A stretch of 46,670 nucleotides of DNA from Bacillus massilioanorexius (GCF_902374955.1 NZ_CABKRX010000107.1:1-46670), one strand, 5' to 3'; shown: positions 24,438 to 33,863, numbered from the stretch's first letter. The notes: generated by a model from the letters alone, not told the origin. Made by a program: numbers and translations.

Positions 24438-25406
24438 GTGAAAGCGCTAGAACGATTTAGTCAGTTTGTTAGTAGTACATTTGCGGTATGGGTTCTTGTT
24501 TTTGCTACCATGGCATTTTTATCTCCGGAGACATTTGTATGGATTGGAAAGTACATTACAATTCTACTTGGAATAGTTATGTTTGGAATGGGATTAACAA
24601 TATCAGGGGCTGATTTTAAGGAGGTATTTACGAGACCAAAAGATGTGGCAGTTGGTGTAGTTGGTCAATTCCTAATAATGCCTTCTCTTGCATTTTTATT
24701 AGCAAAAGGTTTAAGTTTACCTCCAGAAATTGCTGTAGGGGTTATTTTAGTAGGATGCTGTCCTGGTGGAACTTCCTCTAATGTCATGACATTTCTTTCA
24801 AAAGGAGATGTAGCATTATCTGTGACAGTTACTTCTATTACAACTTTATTAGCACCATTGGTAACACCAGCACTTATTTATTTATTGGCAAGTGAATGGA
24901 TTGATATCGATCCAATGTCATTATTTGTTTCTATTGTTCAGGTTGTTCTTGTTCCTATTATATTAGGTTTGGTTGTACAAAAACTATTTAATAAACAAGC
25001 AAAAGCTAGTGTGAAAGTCATGCCATTAGTGTCAGTAGTGGCTATTGTAGCTATAGTTTCAGCAGTAGTGGCAGGAAGTCAAGAGAAAATTGCAGAAACA
25101 GGAGCACTGATATTCGCGGTGGTTGTTCTGCATAATGTATTAGGATATCTAATAGGGTACTTATTCGGAAAGTTATTTGGTATGAATTTACCGAAGAAAA
25201 AAGCCATTGCTATAGAGGTAGGAATGCAAAATTCTGGATTAGGTGCTACATTAGCGAATGCTCATTTTTCACCTTTAGCGGCCGTTCCAAGTGCAATATT
25301 TAGTGTGTGGCATAATATTTCTGGTCCAATTTTAGCTACAATCTTTAGAAGGATGAAAGATGAAAGTAATGTTGCAATAGAAAAAAATCCGAATCAAAAT
25401 GTTTAA
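24438..25406 (+). CDS. BASS-family transporter (bile acid:sodium symporter type, YocS-like)
   Basis: A 322-residue protein with nine to ten hydrophobic helices. Diagnostic blocks are MFGMGLTISGADFKEVFTRP and VILVGCCPGGTSSNVMTFLS (the first crossover motif). EVGMQNSGLGATLANAHFSP is the second crossover motif. Family members move sodium together with bile acids, pantoate, 2-keto acids or similar organic anions; the substrate here is not assignable. The GTG start has a GAGGTG site. It sits intact between broken genes and has its own terminator. Confidence 0.88.
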   Translation: MKALERFSQFVSSTFAVWVLVFATMAFLSPETFVWIGKYITILLGIVMFGMGLTISGADFKEVFTRPKDVAVGVVGQFLIMPSLAFLLAKGLSLPPEIAVGVILVGCCPGGTSSNVMTFLSKGDVALSVTVTSITTLLAPLVTPALIYLLASEWIDIDPMSLFVSIVQVVLVPIILGLVVQKLFNKQAKASVKVMPLVSVVAIVAIVSAVVAGSQEKIAETGALIFAVVVLHNVLGYLIGYLFGKLFGMNLPKKKAIAIEVGMQNSGLGATLANAHFSPLAAVPSAIFSVWHNISGPILATIFRRMKDESNVAIEKNPNQNV

Positions 25407-25447
25407 AGAAAAGCTCGATAGAAACTTTCTATCGAGCTTTTCTTTTT
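25407..25447 (+). terminator. Terminator after the BASS transporter gene
   Basis: AAAGCTCGATAGAAA and TTTCTATCGAGCTTT are complementary with almost no loop beyond a single C, ending TTCTTTTT. The 200 bases after it are AT-rich with no gene recognised until the intron remnant. Confidence 0.85.
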
Positions 25448-25656
25448 GAGGATGAAATTTAACTTATTAATTAGGATTATGATGAGCATAAGGCTTAATT
25501 CGAAATGCAGGGTGAATAAAAATTTAAATATTTTTATATATTCTGTAATATGTGTACTTTTAGAATAATTTCAATAGAAATAATAAAGTTGATTCTTTGA
25601 AAGTTATATTATAATAATTTTTGAGAGTGAGTTTAATAGTTTGAATTGCTGATGGC

Positions 25657-25715
25657 ACGCCGTATGCGCTGAAAGGCGCCCGTACGGTGTAGGTCCAGTG
25701 TGAACTGGAAATAGC
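25657..25715 (+). mobile_element. Group II intron 3' end (domains V and VI)
   Basis: Bases 25657-25690 form a 34-nucleotide hairpin with the sequence plan of group II intron domain V: CGCCGTATG, the GAAA-type cap TGAAAG, and CGTACGGTG closing the lower stem (ACGCCGTA pairs with TACGGTGT). The catalytic triad position reads CGC, a known variant of AGC. Directly after it a second hairpin (TCCAGT-GTGA-ACTGGA, 25694-25709) fits domain VI, with an unpaired A at its 3' foot. No reverse transcriptase and no domains I-IV lie upstream. It is a truncated remnant abutting the reading frame of the 5'-nucleotidase. Confidence 0.75.
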
Positions 25716-27254
25716 TTTGATTTAACAGTCCTTCATACAAATGATTCACACGCTAATTTAGATAATGTTGCTCGTAAAGTGACAGCTATTAAAGAGATGA
25801 AGAAAAAATATCCATATAACGTTTTAGTCGATGCTGGAGATGTTTTCTCAGGTACTTTATATTTCAACAAATATTTAGGTCAGGCTGATCTAGAATTTAT
25901 GAATCTAGTTGGTTATGACGCGATGACTTTCGGTAATCATGAGTTCGATAAAGATACAGAAACACTTGCTGCCTTCATTAAAAATATGAAATTCCCAATG
26001 GTTAGTGCAAACGTTAATGTAACAAAAGATCCAGCACTAAGTCCTTTATTCCAAAATAAATATGCTACTACAACAAAAGATGGTGAAATGTATAAAGGGA
26101 TTGTGAAAACGATTAATGGCGAAAAAGTTGGTATTTTCGGTTTAACGACAGAAGATACAAAAAATATCGCTATGGGTATCGGATCTGTAACGTTTGATAA
26201 CTACATCAATGCTGCAAAAGAAGCAGTTGCTAACTTTGAAGAGCAAGGCGTTAACAAAATCATCGCTCTTACACATCTAGGCTATGATGATGGTGACATG
26301 GACAGTGATGTCTCACTAGCAAACCATGTTGAAGGCATTGATATTATTGTTGGTGGACATGATCATAAAAAGATAGAAGCACCTGTAAAAGTGAGTAAAT
26401 TTACAGAACCAACAATTATCGTACAAGCGAATGAATATAGCAAATACCTAGGTACATTAAATGTAGGTTTCGATAAAAACGGTAAGGTCGTTAGTCACGA
26501 AGGTGCACTAATTGAGTTAGATGCAAAAGATGAAGCTGGTAAGTATGTGATTCCAGATGATATGGAAGCCTTAGATATTTTGGAAACAAAGTATAAACCA
26601 GCTGTTGAAGAATTAAAGGCTCAGGTTGTTGGCTCATCAACTGTTGATTTATTAGGTGGAAATCCAGCTGCTCGTACAGCTGAAACAAACTTAGGAAACT
26701 TTATTGCAGATGGTATGCTAGCGAAAGCGAAAACAATCAATTCTAAAACATCTATTGCGATTCAAAATGGTGGTGGAGTTCGTACTACTCTTAACGCTGG
26801 AGATATTACGACTGCTGATATTTTAAAAGTACTTCCTTTTGGTAACACGCTTGGAATTATGGAGCTAACTGGTAATGAAATTCTAGAAACACTTGAGCAT
26901 GCGGTAGCTAAAGCTCCTGAAGCAAATGGTGCATTCTTACAAATTTCAGGTATGAAATATACGTACGATAGCTCAAAGAATAAAGGAGAAAGAGTAGTTG
27001 CCGTTCAAGTTGAAAAAGAGGGAGAATTTGTTGATCTAGTACCAACAGAGAAATATGTCGTAGCAACTAATATGTTTACAGCTACAGGTGGAGATGGTTT
27101 TGAAGCTCTTAAAAAAGCTTCTGATGAAGGACGTGTAAGTAATCCTGGAAATGTTGATTGGGAAATATTTAAGGAACACTTAGAAGCACAACCAAACAAA
27201 ACAATTTCACCTAAAGTAGAAGGTCGTATTGTTGATATCGCAAAAAATAACTAA
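25716..27254 (+). pseudogene. 5'-nucleotidase/2',3'-cyclic phosphodiesterase, 5' end lost to the intron remnant
   Basis: The frame opens at 25704 and from 25716 reads FDLTVLHTNDSHANLD, the expected first strand and metal-binding motif of secreted 5'-nucleotidases. DAGDVFSG, GNHEFD, THLGYDD and GGHDHK (metallophosphatase domain) follow. The C-terminal nucleotide-binding domain shows NGGGVRTTLNAGDIT and ATGGDGFEAL. The body is intact, but the start codon, ribosome site and signal peptide are missing, replaced by group II intron domains V/VI. A GTG at 25779 could start translation but would drop the first metal ligands and secretion. I treat it as a 5'-truncated, probably inactive gene. It may have been co-transcribed with the SLH gene downstream. 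Confidence 0.78.
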
Positions 27255-27373
27255 ATTAGTATTTCAAGTTTGATGAATGACTAAATTATTTTAATCCTTT
27301 TATAGTATTGGATTAATGATCGTCATAATGTTTACTTAAAAGTAATTTATAAATTAGGAGGATTCACTTAATG

Positions 27374-27982
27374 TCTCAGCAAAAAAAATCTTTTAGCAAA
27401 TTTTTAGCTACAGCAGCAACTACAACTATTGTTGCTTCTGCTTTTGCTGCATCAGCATCTGCAGCATCTTTCACTGACGTAACACCTAAATATAAGGAAG
27501 CGGTAGATTTCGTTGTATCAAAAGGTGTAGCTGGTTATTCGGATGGTACATTTGGTGTTAGCAAGGCGATTAAACGTGCTGAAGCAGCAGTTATGCTTGC
27601 TAAAGTTTTAGAGTTTGACATAAAAGCTGCACCGGCTTCAGGATTTAAAGATGTTCCGAAGTATGCAGTTGAATATGTAAATGCACTTAAAGAAGCAGGT
27701 ATAACAAGTGGCAAATCTGAAACTACTTTTGGTAGTGATGATTTGATTACACGTGGTGAACTAGCTATTTGGATTCAAAAAGGCTTTAAATTAACAGGCT
27801 CTACTGAAATTCCATTCACAGATGTGAATAGTAACTATAAAGAAGCAGTATCTGCTCTAGTAAGTTATGACATTACAAGTGGAATTTCTAAGAAAGAATT
27901 CGGTACAACACATACTGCTAAACGTGGCGATTATGCAATCTTTTTAAATAAAGCAGCTAAAGTAGAATTAACTTCTAAATAA
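27374..27982 (+). CDS. Small SLH-only surface protein
   Basis: About 202 residues: a signal peptide (SKFLATAATTTIVASAFAAS, cut near ASASA) and then three SLH repeats at about 33-80, 92-140 and 150-198. Each has the usual F-DV opening, a GYSDGTFG- or FGSDDLITRGE-type centre and an FLNKAAKV end. There is nothing beyond the cell-wall-binding module, so it would coat the wall or anchor a partner non-covalently. A GGAGG site lies before two possible starts: the ATG at 27371 with 8-9 bases of spacing gives one extra residue, and either is acceptable. It follows the truncated 5'-nucleotidase by about 115 bases. The C-terminus resembles the SLH fragment at 24046. Confidence 0.87.
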   Translation, partial: SQQKKSFSKFLATAATTTIVASAFAASASAASFTDVTPKYKEAVDFVVSKGVAGYSDGTFGVSKAIKRAEAAVMLAKVLEFDIKAAPASGFKDVPKYAVEYVNALKEAGITSGKSETTFGSDDLITRGELAIWIQKGFKLTGSTEIPFTDVNSNYKEAVSALVSYDITSGISKKEFGTTHTAKRGDYAIFLNKAAKVELTSK

Positions 27983-28154
27983 AAATAAATGAAACGTTGC
28001 TTTATAAACTATTGTTTTCTCGTCTAACAATTAGGTTTTCTCCTCCTTTCCTAAATTGATGAGAGTAATAGTGAAATAAGCGGAAAAACCTTTTCTAACT
28101 ATTGTTTTTGTATAGATTGGTGAAAATCCAATTCTTGTTCAATAGTCAAATAAC

Positions 28155-28600
28155 AAGTGCCTAATACTCCTGCATCCAGTGATGTTCTAACAAACAGAAG
28201 GGATGAAATCAGGTGAAGTCGTACTCATAATATGAGGCGAGGCTCCATAAAAGGTTACTATGGTCAGGAGACGAATCCATGTAGAGGCAGGTTGAGGTAA
28301 TGAATACTGTGAAAAAGCTAGGGGTTCAGTATTTATCCATACATATAATGATACAAAAATAACGATGATGTATAGGAGATTAGAACAATTGACTATTAAA
28401 CTAATCTTTCTCATACCTGAATAGTGGAGACCTAAGGTAATCAAAAATAGGGAACAAAACAATGGAACGTTTGAAGTTTTACTAGATGAGATGTGTTAGC
28501 ATTATAGAGGCTAGTAGAATGGCGGCAGGTTCGTAGTAGTGATGACCATTTGCCGTTTGTATTAATCTGGTAACAGGTTAAGAGGAGAAAACAAATGATA
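28155..28600 (+). mobile_element. Probable degraded group II intron, 5' portion (domains I-III)
   Basis: This stretch has no credible protein but reads like bacterial group II intron RNA. The segment GGTCAGGAGACGAATCCATG then GGCAGGTTGAGGTAATGAA and ACTGTGAAA resembles the domain I exon-recognition region. GGCGGCAGGTTCGTAGTAGT then GATGACC, with a paired CGGC/GCCG, resembles the domain III/IV boundary. A short ATG frame after AGAGGAGAA (28595) ends after 19 codons where a reverse transcriptase would start. No domain V follows here. The identification rests on recalled sequence patterns, not on a covariance model. Confidence 0.45.
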
Positions 28601-28740
28601 GCGAAGGAACCTAGTCAGTTTAATCAATTATTATACTTATATCTCAAAAACTAGATTTTGAAATTCATTGTTATTTTAGAATAATCTATCTTTTCTTTTT
28701 TATGTTTGCTATACTATACCGTAAGTAAATATAATCAGGT

Positions 28741-28796
28741 AAAGGTGCCTACTCAGTGAAATCGTTTTAGATTTATCTCTGTATGGCACCTTTTTT
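28741..28796 (+). terminator. Terminator-like hairpin about 370 bases before eutB1
   Basis: AAAGGTGCC and GGCACCTTT enclose a 37-base loop with inner pairing (GAAATC/GATTT) and are followed by T. No gene lies just upstream, so it may end a transcript from the SLH gene or act in a long leader of the eut block. The gap from 28797 to 29166 holds only the repeat copy described next. Confidence 0.65.
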
Positions 28797-28985
28797 GCAC
28801 GAGAAAAATTATTTATACCGTGAGAACTTTATTTGAATAGCTGTTTTAAATTTCGGATTCACACTGATTATTTTCAGCTGGGTAGTGGTATGCCTCAGTC
28901 ATTTTCCTCATTGTAGATTTTGTTTATCTATCTTGCTTCACTAGCTGGAGTATCTTGGATTTTCATCGTTTTTTTCTTTTAAATA

Positions 28986-29127
28986 GGTTGTTTTCTAAAA
29001 GAACAAAAAGTTCAAGTGGAGAGTTAAGGAGCGTGACTCCCGCGAAAACGAGCAACCTAAAGTGGAATTTATCTAAACCTATATTCACTACTGGTTCATA
29101 GGTGAAAAAAATATGCAAAAACAGTCA
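28986..29127 (+). repeat. Bacillaceae intergenic repeat, copy 3
   Basis: Begins GTTGTTTTCTAAAAGAACAA and contains GGAGAGTTAAGGAGCGTGACTCCCGCG then ACCTAAAGTGGAA, ending CAAAAACAGTC. It is directly upstream of eutB1 and could lie in the leader of that operon. Confidence 0.6.
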
Positions 29128-29166
29128 TTGAATAATATATTTCACGAACTGAAAGGAGGAGGGTAA

Positions 29167-30528
29167 ATGAAGTTAGGCTGTATAATAAAGAATCAAAGAT
29201 TCCAATTTTATTCAATTAGAGAAGTGTTAGCGAAAGCTAGTGAAGAGAAGTCAGGCGATATCATGGCAGGTGTTGCTGCACAATCATTACTTGAAAGAAT
29301 GGCTGCAAAGGTTGTATTAAGTGAAATGACCTTAAAAGATTTATTTGAAAATCCAGTTATTCCATATGAATCAGATGAAGTGACGAGAGTGATATACGAT
29401 GATATAAATCATTATATATATAAAGAAATTTCTAGTTGGACAGTTGGAGACTTACGGAATAGGATTCTTCATCAAAATACAAATACCTCCGATCTTTTTC
29501 GATTAAGTAAAGGATTAACAAGTGAGATGATTGCCGGTGTTGCTAAACTCATGTCGAGTATTGATCTTGTTATCGCTGCTCAGAAAATTAGACCGACAGC
29601 CCATTGTAATACGACGATTGGAGAAGAAGGCCGGTTGGCATTTCGTTGCCAACCAAATCATCCAAGTGATCATTTAGAGGGGATTCTAGCTTCAATTAAA
29701 GAAGGATTATCATATGGTTCAGGTGATGCGGTGATAGGAATAAATCCTAATAATGATACGATTGAATCTGTTTCAAAAATTCTACATATGACACATGAAT
29801 TCATTGAAAAATGGCAAATTCCAACTCAAAATTGTGTGTTAGCTCATATCACAACACAAATGAAAGCACTTCAAAAGGGTGCACCAATTGCATTAATGTT
29901 TCAAAGCTTAGCAGGTACAGAAAGTGCAAATAATGATTTTGGTGTATCGACAAAAATTCTTGATGAAGCTTCTGATATGATGAGAAAGCGTGGGACATCA
30001 ACAGGGCCCAATCAACTATACTTTGAAACAGGACAAGGGTCAGAGGTTTCATTAGAAGCTCACAAAGGTGTTGATATGCAAACATTAGAAGCTAGGACAT
30101 ATGGATTTGCTCGACATTGGAAGCCGTTTATGGTTAATAATGTTTCGGGCTTTATTGGCCCGGAAACACTTTATGATGGAAAACAAATGATCCGTTCGGA
30201 TTTAGAGGATTTATTTATGGGTAAATTACATGGTCTTCCAATGGGAATAGCGCCTACTTATACGAATCATATGAAGGCAGATCAAAATGATCAAGAAATT
30301 GCTGGAATGTTAACAGCTTTAGCAGGAGCTAATTTTTATATGGGGGTACCTGGAGGTGATGACGTAATGCTAAGCTATCAAGATACAAGTTATCATGACG
30401 ATGCTAGTTTACGTGAAATGTTAGGACTACGCCCCTTAAGAGATTTTGAAATTTGGTTAGAGCATATGGGAATTATGTGTAATGGTAAATTAACTGAACG
30501 AGCGGGAGATTTATCGATTTTTGATTGA
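29167..30528 (+). CDS. eutB: Ethanolamine ammonia-lyase large subunit, first copy
   Basis: A 453-residue EutB that, with EutC and adenosylcobalamin, splits ethanolamine into acetaldehyde and ammonia. The barrel carries the substrate and cofactor residues of the family: RCQPNHP (Arg and Gln), GINPNND (Asn), FETGQGSE (Glu) and GGDDVML (Asp). Nothing essential appears missing, although QPNHPSD replaces the more common QPNHPTD, and RCQ replaces RLQ. A very strong AAAGGAGGAGGG site precedes the ATG. It is followed after 14 bases by the first eutC. This copy lies with the eutW/eutV regulators, apart from the shell genes; a second eutB is at 37780. Confidence 0.94.
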   Translation: MKLGCIIKNQRFQFYSIREVLAKASEEKSGDIMAGVAAQSLLERMAAKVVLSEMTLKDLFENPVIPYESDEVTRVIYDDINHYIYKEISSWTVGDLRNRILHQNTNTSDLFRLSKGLTSEMIAGVAKLMSSIDLVIAAQKIRPTAHCNTTIGEEGRLAFRCQPNHPSDHLEGILASIKEGLSYGSGDAVIGINPNNDTIESVSKILHMTHEFIEKWQIPTQNCVLAHITTQMKALQKGAPIALMFQSLAGTESANNDFGVSTKILDEASDMMRKRGTSTGPNQLYFETGQGSEVSLEAHKGVDMQTLEARTYGFARHWKPFMVNNVSGFIGPETLYDGKQMIRSDLEDLFMGKLHGLPMGIAPTYTNHMKADQNDQEIAGMLTALAGANFYMGVPGGDDVMLSYQDTSYHDDASLREMLGLRPLRDFEIWLEHMGIMCNGKLTERAGDLSIFD

Positions 30529-30542
30529 AAGGAGTGATAAGA

Positions 30543-31375
30543 ATGGATATTCAATTAATCATTGAGAAAGTAATGAGAGAGCTTGAAAAAAATCAGAGGA
30601 AGTTCCTAACGAAATGGATGTTTTATCTTTTTCTAGTGAAAAAGAAGTTACTGTAGATCATCCTATGAATGCTGATACCATAGTTTCTGCTCAATCAATT
30701 ACCCCTGCAAGAATCGGGATTGGAAGAACTGGAACAAGAATGAAAACAAAAAATTATTTAGAATTTAGAATCGATCATGCCGCTGCCCAGGATGCTGTTT
30801 TTAAAGATGTTTCTAATCAATTTTTAAAAGAGCATAATCTGCCAGTCTTATATACAGAAGCGAATTCTATAAATGAATATTTAATGAATTTACAATCAGG
30901 ACGAACCTTAAAACAAGAATCGAAAGAATGGGTACTAAAAAATATTTCAAAAAATAAACACGTACAGATTATTGTGTCTGATGGTCTTAGCTCTACCGGG
31001 ATTGAAGCGAATATCGGTGATTTATTACCAGCTCTTTTACAAGGATTGAAAGTTAAAGGGATTACTTGTGGGGAACCGATTTTTATTAAAAGAAGTAGAG
31101 TTTGGATTCAAGATGAGGTTGCATCGTTGGTCAATTGTGATGTGGTTATTTCTTTAATCGGTGAGAGACCAGGCTTAGCAACGGCAAGAAGCGTTAGTGC
31201 GTACTTCATTTACCGACCGAATGAGCACTCGGTTGAGGCAGATAGAACCGTTATTTCAAATATTCATGATGCGGGAATTCCACCAGTGGAGGCTGGTGCG
31301 TATCTAGCGGATCTTCTTGAAGACGTTTTGAAGTGGAAGGTAAGTGGTGTGAAATATATGAACCTCAAACATTAA
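30543..31375 (+). CDS. eutC: Ethanolamine ammonia-lyase small subunit, first copy, with N-terminal frameshift
   Basis: The EutC body is complete: ARIGIGRTGTRMKTKNYLEF, DHAAAQDAVF, VSDGLSSTGIEANIGDLLPA, ISLIGERPGL, SAYFIYRPNE and ISNIHDAGIPPVEAGAYLADL. The well-supported start (ATG 30543, 8 bases after AAAGGAG) opens MDIQLIIEKVMRELEK, an amphipathic encapsulation-type helix. That frame ends at 30656. The body is in the -1 frame and continues from KSEEVPNEMDV. The frames meet in a run of seven A (30586-30592). One extra A, or -1 slippage, would give a continuous protein of 277 residues. Otherwise translation must begin at ATG 30614 (253 residues, poor ribosome site) without the N-terminal peptide. 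Coordinates cover the whole region. Confidence 0.85.
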
Positions 31376-31496
31376 CCTATTATAGATAGCTGTTTAAAAT
31401 CTATTAACATATTGATTAAAGTATCATTGACAAAATATGCAAATAGAAAATATAATATTTTTTATATTATGAATTTTCTGTAATAGGAGAATTTAC

Positions 31497-32945
31497 ATGC
31501 TTGAAAATCAAAAGTTAATTGATTCTTTATGTGGAATTCATACTAATCTCTCTCATAGAGACATTGATAAAATTAAATCTGTGGCATCTCAATTAGATTT
31601 AATAGCAGATTTGAATCAAGCGAATGTGTTTATTGATTGTCCTACCAAAGAAGGAAAGCATGCCATTGTTGTTGCTGAAGCTAAGCCTTCAACTGCACAT
31701 TCAGTTTATAAGAAGCAAGTGGTAGGAAAGTTCGCATATGAAGCATTTGAACCAGCCGTATTTTTCACATTAAAAACAGGAAAACCGATGTTTCTTAATC
31801 GAGCTTTAACGCAAGAAGGAAAAACGGTAGAGCAAAGTGTTGTACCGATTAAAGGTAAAGATGGAGCTATAATCGGAACATTAATTATGGAAAAAGCTGT
31901 CGGCGAACATATGAAAATCCAAGAAAAAACAGTTTCCCTCTCAGATGCAACTCAGACTCTTAGTGATATCCTCCTTGGATTCACAGGAGATCGATCAATC
32001 ATTTCAGAAGTACTAGAAGAATCATTATTCTTTTTAGACTCACATAACAATATTCTGTATTTTAATCCCTCAGCCCAAAATCTTATTTTAGAAATATGCT
32101 CTAAGGAGTGTCAAATAGGAACTCAAATTTTTCATTATTTACCTAGTTTAGAAGCAGTATTAAGTCATCCAGAAGAATTATTAATGAGAGAGGTTTTCAT
32201 TGATAATCGAGTGTTTCAAGTGAAGAAAATTCGATTAGAGCAAGACAATCAGACAAGTGGAATTTTTATTATTTTACGAGACTTAACCGAACTCAGAGAG
32301 AAAGAAAGGGAACTGATTGTAAAATCTGTTGCTATCCGTGAAATTCATCATCGAGTTAAAAATAATTTACAAACAGTAGCAAGTTTACTTCGTCTTCAAA
32401 TGAGAAGAGGTATTCCTGAAGAAAGTAAGCCGCATTTTGTTGAAAGTCTTAACAGAGTATTAAGTATTGCCTCAGTATATGAGCTGATTTTAGCGAATTC
32501 TAATGTGGATGATGTTGATATTCGAGACTTAACAGAAAAAATCGGCAATATGTTAGTCTATACTGGAGAACATTCAGAAATTGCGATTACATATTCAGGT
32601 CCTAATATACAAATAAAATCGAATAAAGCAGTATCATTAGCTCTTATTGTCAATGAGTTAATCCAAAATTGTGTAAAGCATGCTTTTCATAGTGATGAAA
32701 AAGGAAACATTAAAGTTATTTTTGGACAACAAGGTTATACGGTACACGTTATGGTGATAGATGATGGTAGAGGGTATTCACCTGATGCTAAACAATCATT
32801 AGGCTTAGATATCGTAAGAATGATGGTAGAGCATGATTTAGCTGGTCGTTTTACTATCAGTCGCGCGGAAATTGGAACGATAGCCTCAGTATCTTTTCAA
32901 GTGGACAAGGAGGTGTTTGAAAATGAAGCGATTAATGGTGGTTGA
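31497..32945 (+). CDS. eutW: EutW-type sensor histidine kinase
   Basis: A 482-residue soluble kinase of the HisKA_2 class, with a phospho-acceptor in REIHHRVKNNLQTVASLLRL (about residue 281) and ATPase motifs NELIQNCVKHAF and DDGRGYSPD. The N-terminal 150 residues look like the GAF-like sensor domain of the PdtaS/EutW group, followed by a PAS-like segment (about 180-265). There are no membrane helices. In Enterococcus and Listeria, EutW phosphorylates EutV in response to ethanolamine. Here the gene overlaps the EutV gene by 23 bases, which supports that pairing. Confidence 0.88.
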   Translation: MLENQKLIDSLCGIHTNLSHRDIDKIKSVASQLDLIADLNQANVFIDCPTKEGKHAIVVAEAKPSTAHSVYKKQVVGKFAYEAFEPAVFFTLKTGKPMFLNRALTQEGKTVEQSVVPIKGKDGAIIGTLIMEKAVGEHMKIQEKTVSLSDATQTLSDILLGFTGDRSIISEVLEESLFFLDSHNNILYFNPSAQNLILEICSKECQIGTQIFHYLPSLEAVLSHPEELLMREVFIDNRVFQVKKIRLEQDNQTSGIFIILRDLTELREKERELIVKSVAIREIHHRVKNNLQTVASLLRLQMRRGIPEESKPHFVESLNRVLSIASVYELILANSNVDDVDIRDLTEKIGNMLVYTGEHSEIAITYSGPNIQIKSNKAVSLALIVNELIQNCVKHAFHSDEKGNIKVIFGQQGYTVHVMVIDDGRGYSPDAKQSLGLDIVRMMVEHDLAGRFTISRAEIGTIASVSFQVDKEVFENEAINGG

Positions 32946-33495
32946 AGATGAGTCAATTGTTCGATTGGATCTCGTTATGATGCTACAAGATTCTAGATAT
33001 GACGTTGTAGCCCAAGCAGGAGATGGAGAGAAAGCAGTTGAATTAGCTTATTCTTATAGACCAGATTTAGTTATTATGGATATCAAGATGCCAAAGCTAA
33101 ATGGTCTAAAGGCAAGTGAAATCATTTCTAATACTTTTCAAATACCTGTTGTGTTACTAACAGCATATAGTCAGAGTGAATATATTGATAAAGCAAAAAA
33201 AGCAAATATCCTAGGGTATTTAATTAAACCAGTAACTGAAGCAAGTTTAATCCCGGCAGTTGAGATAGCTTTAAGACAAGCAGAAAATGCAAACATATAT
33301 AAAGAGAAATTAGAAGAGATGAATGTACAGTTAGAAAATCGAAAACGGATAGAAAAGGCGAAGGGGATTGTTATGAAGCATTTTCATTTAACAGAAGATG
33401 CTGCATATAAAAAAATACGAAGAATTAGTATGAATAAACAAATGCCAATTGAGAGAGTTGCTAAGCATATTATTATTAAGTACAAAGATAAGTAG
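32923..33495 (+). CDS. eutV: EutV-type response regulator with RNA-binding ANTAR domain
   Basis: A 190-residue two-domain regulator. The receiver (1-120) has the acidic pocket VVEDE, phospho-acceptor Asp in LVIMDIKMP, LLTAYS and the conserved Lys in YLIKP. After a coiled linker, the ANTAR domain reads NRKRIEKAKGIVMKHFHL then EDAAYKKIRRISMNKQMPI. ANTAR proteins bind paired small hairpins in nascent mRNA and prevent formation of an overlapping terminator. I chose ATG 32923, which follows AAGGAGGTG. The terminator in the leader of eutA is the best candidate target in this window (inference). Confidence 0.92.
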   Translation: MKRLMVVEDESIVRLDLVMMLQDSRYDVVAQAGDGEKAVELAYSYRPDLVIMDIKMPKLNGLKASEIISNTFQIPVVLLTAYSQSEYIDKAKKANILGYLIKPVTEASLIPAVEIALRQAENANIYKEKLEEMNVQLENRKRIEKAKGIVMKHFHLTEDAAYKKIRRISMNKQMPIERVAKHIIIKYKDK

Positions 33496-33520
33496 TTTTT
33501 ACAAGTAAATGAAGGTAAGC

Positions 33521-33568
33521 AAAGACGCTTTGGTGTTTTATGAGAATAAAACGCTGGGGCGTCTTTTT
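33521..33568 (+). terminator. Terminator after eutV
   Basis: AAAGACGC and GCGTCTTT pair, with inner GTTTTA/TAAAAC, followed by TTTTT. This closes the eutB1-eutC1-eutW-eutV block. Confidence 0.85.
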
Positions 33569-33679
33569 GTAAATTTTTGTTGGTTCATAGGTTTGTTTAA
33601 GTTTACTCCAATAGTGATATTTTCAAGAGAATGGGAGTTATATAGTCCTATAAAACTATCAGAAGTAATAACTAAAGAT

Positions 33680-33840
33680 TATTTTCTAAAAGATTGTTGT
33701 TCTTAAATAAGTTTGTGAGTAAAAACAACTGGTAAAAAAAGCTGGTTGATTGGAGCATATGTTGTGAGACTCCTCGAGCAGAATTCAACTTTTAATCATG
33801 ACAATTAATGGGCAACAATGTTTGTGAAAACAATCTTAAT
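33680..33840 (+). repeat. Bacillaceae intergenic repeat, copy 4
   Basis: Begins ATTTTCTAAAAGATTGTTGT and contains GGTTGATTGGAGCATATGTTG then GAGACTCCTCGAGCAGAA. It lies between the eutV terminator and eutH. No other feature is seen in the gap from 33569 to 33863. Confidence 0.65.
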
Positions 33841-33863
33841 TAAAAATATAAGGAGGAAAATGA

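Noticed and set aside
28187..28462. Minus-strand hydrophobic open frame of 91 codons
   Set aside because: It has only a weak TTG start, no family similarity that I recognise, and lies antisense to the probable group II intron RNA segment, which explains the sequence better.
28784..28799. TGGCAC-N5-TTGCA, a perfect match to the sigma-54 promoter consensus
   Set aside because: It is made of the right arm and T run of a terminator hairpin, is about 370 bases from eutB1, and no sigma-54 activator gene is in the window. Similar GGCACCTTTTTT tails occur at other terminators.
33509..33706. Plus-strand open frame of 65 codons after eutV
   Set aside because: It runs through the eutV terminator and into repeat copy 4, with no ribosome site.
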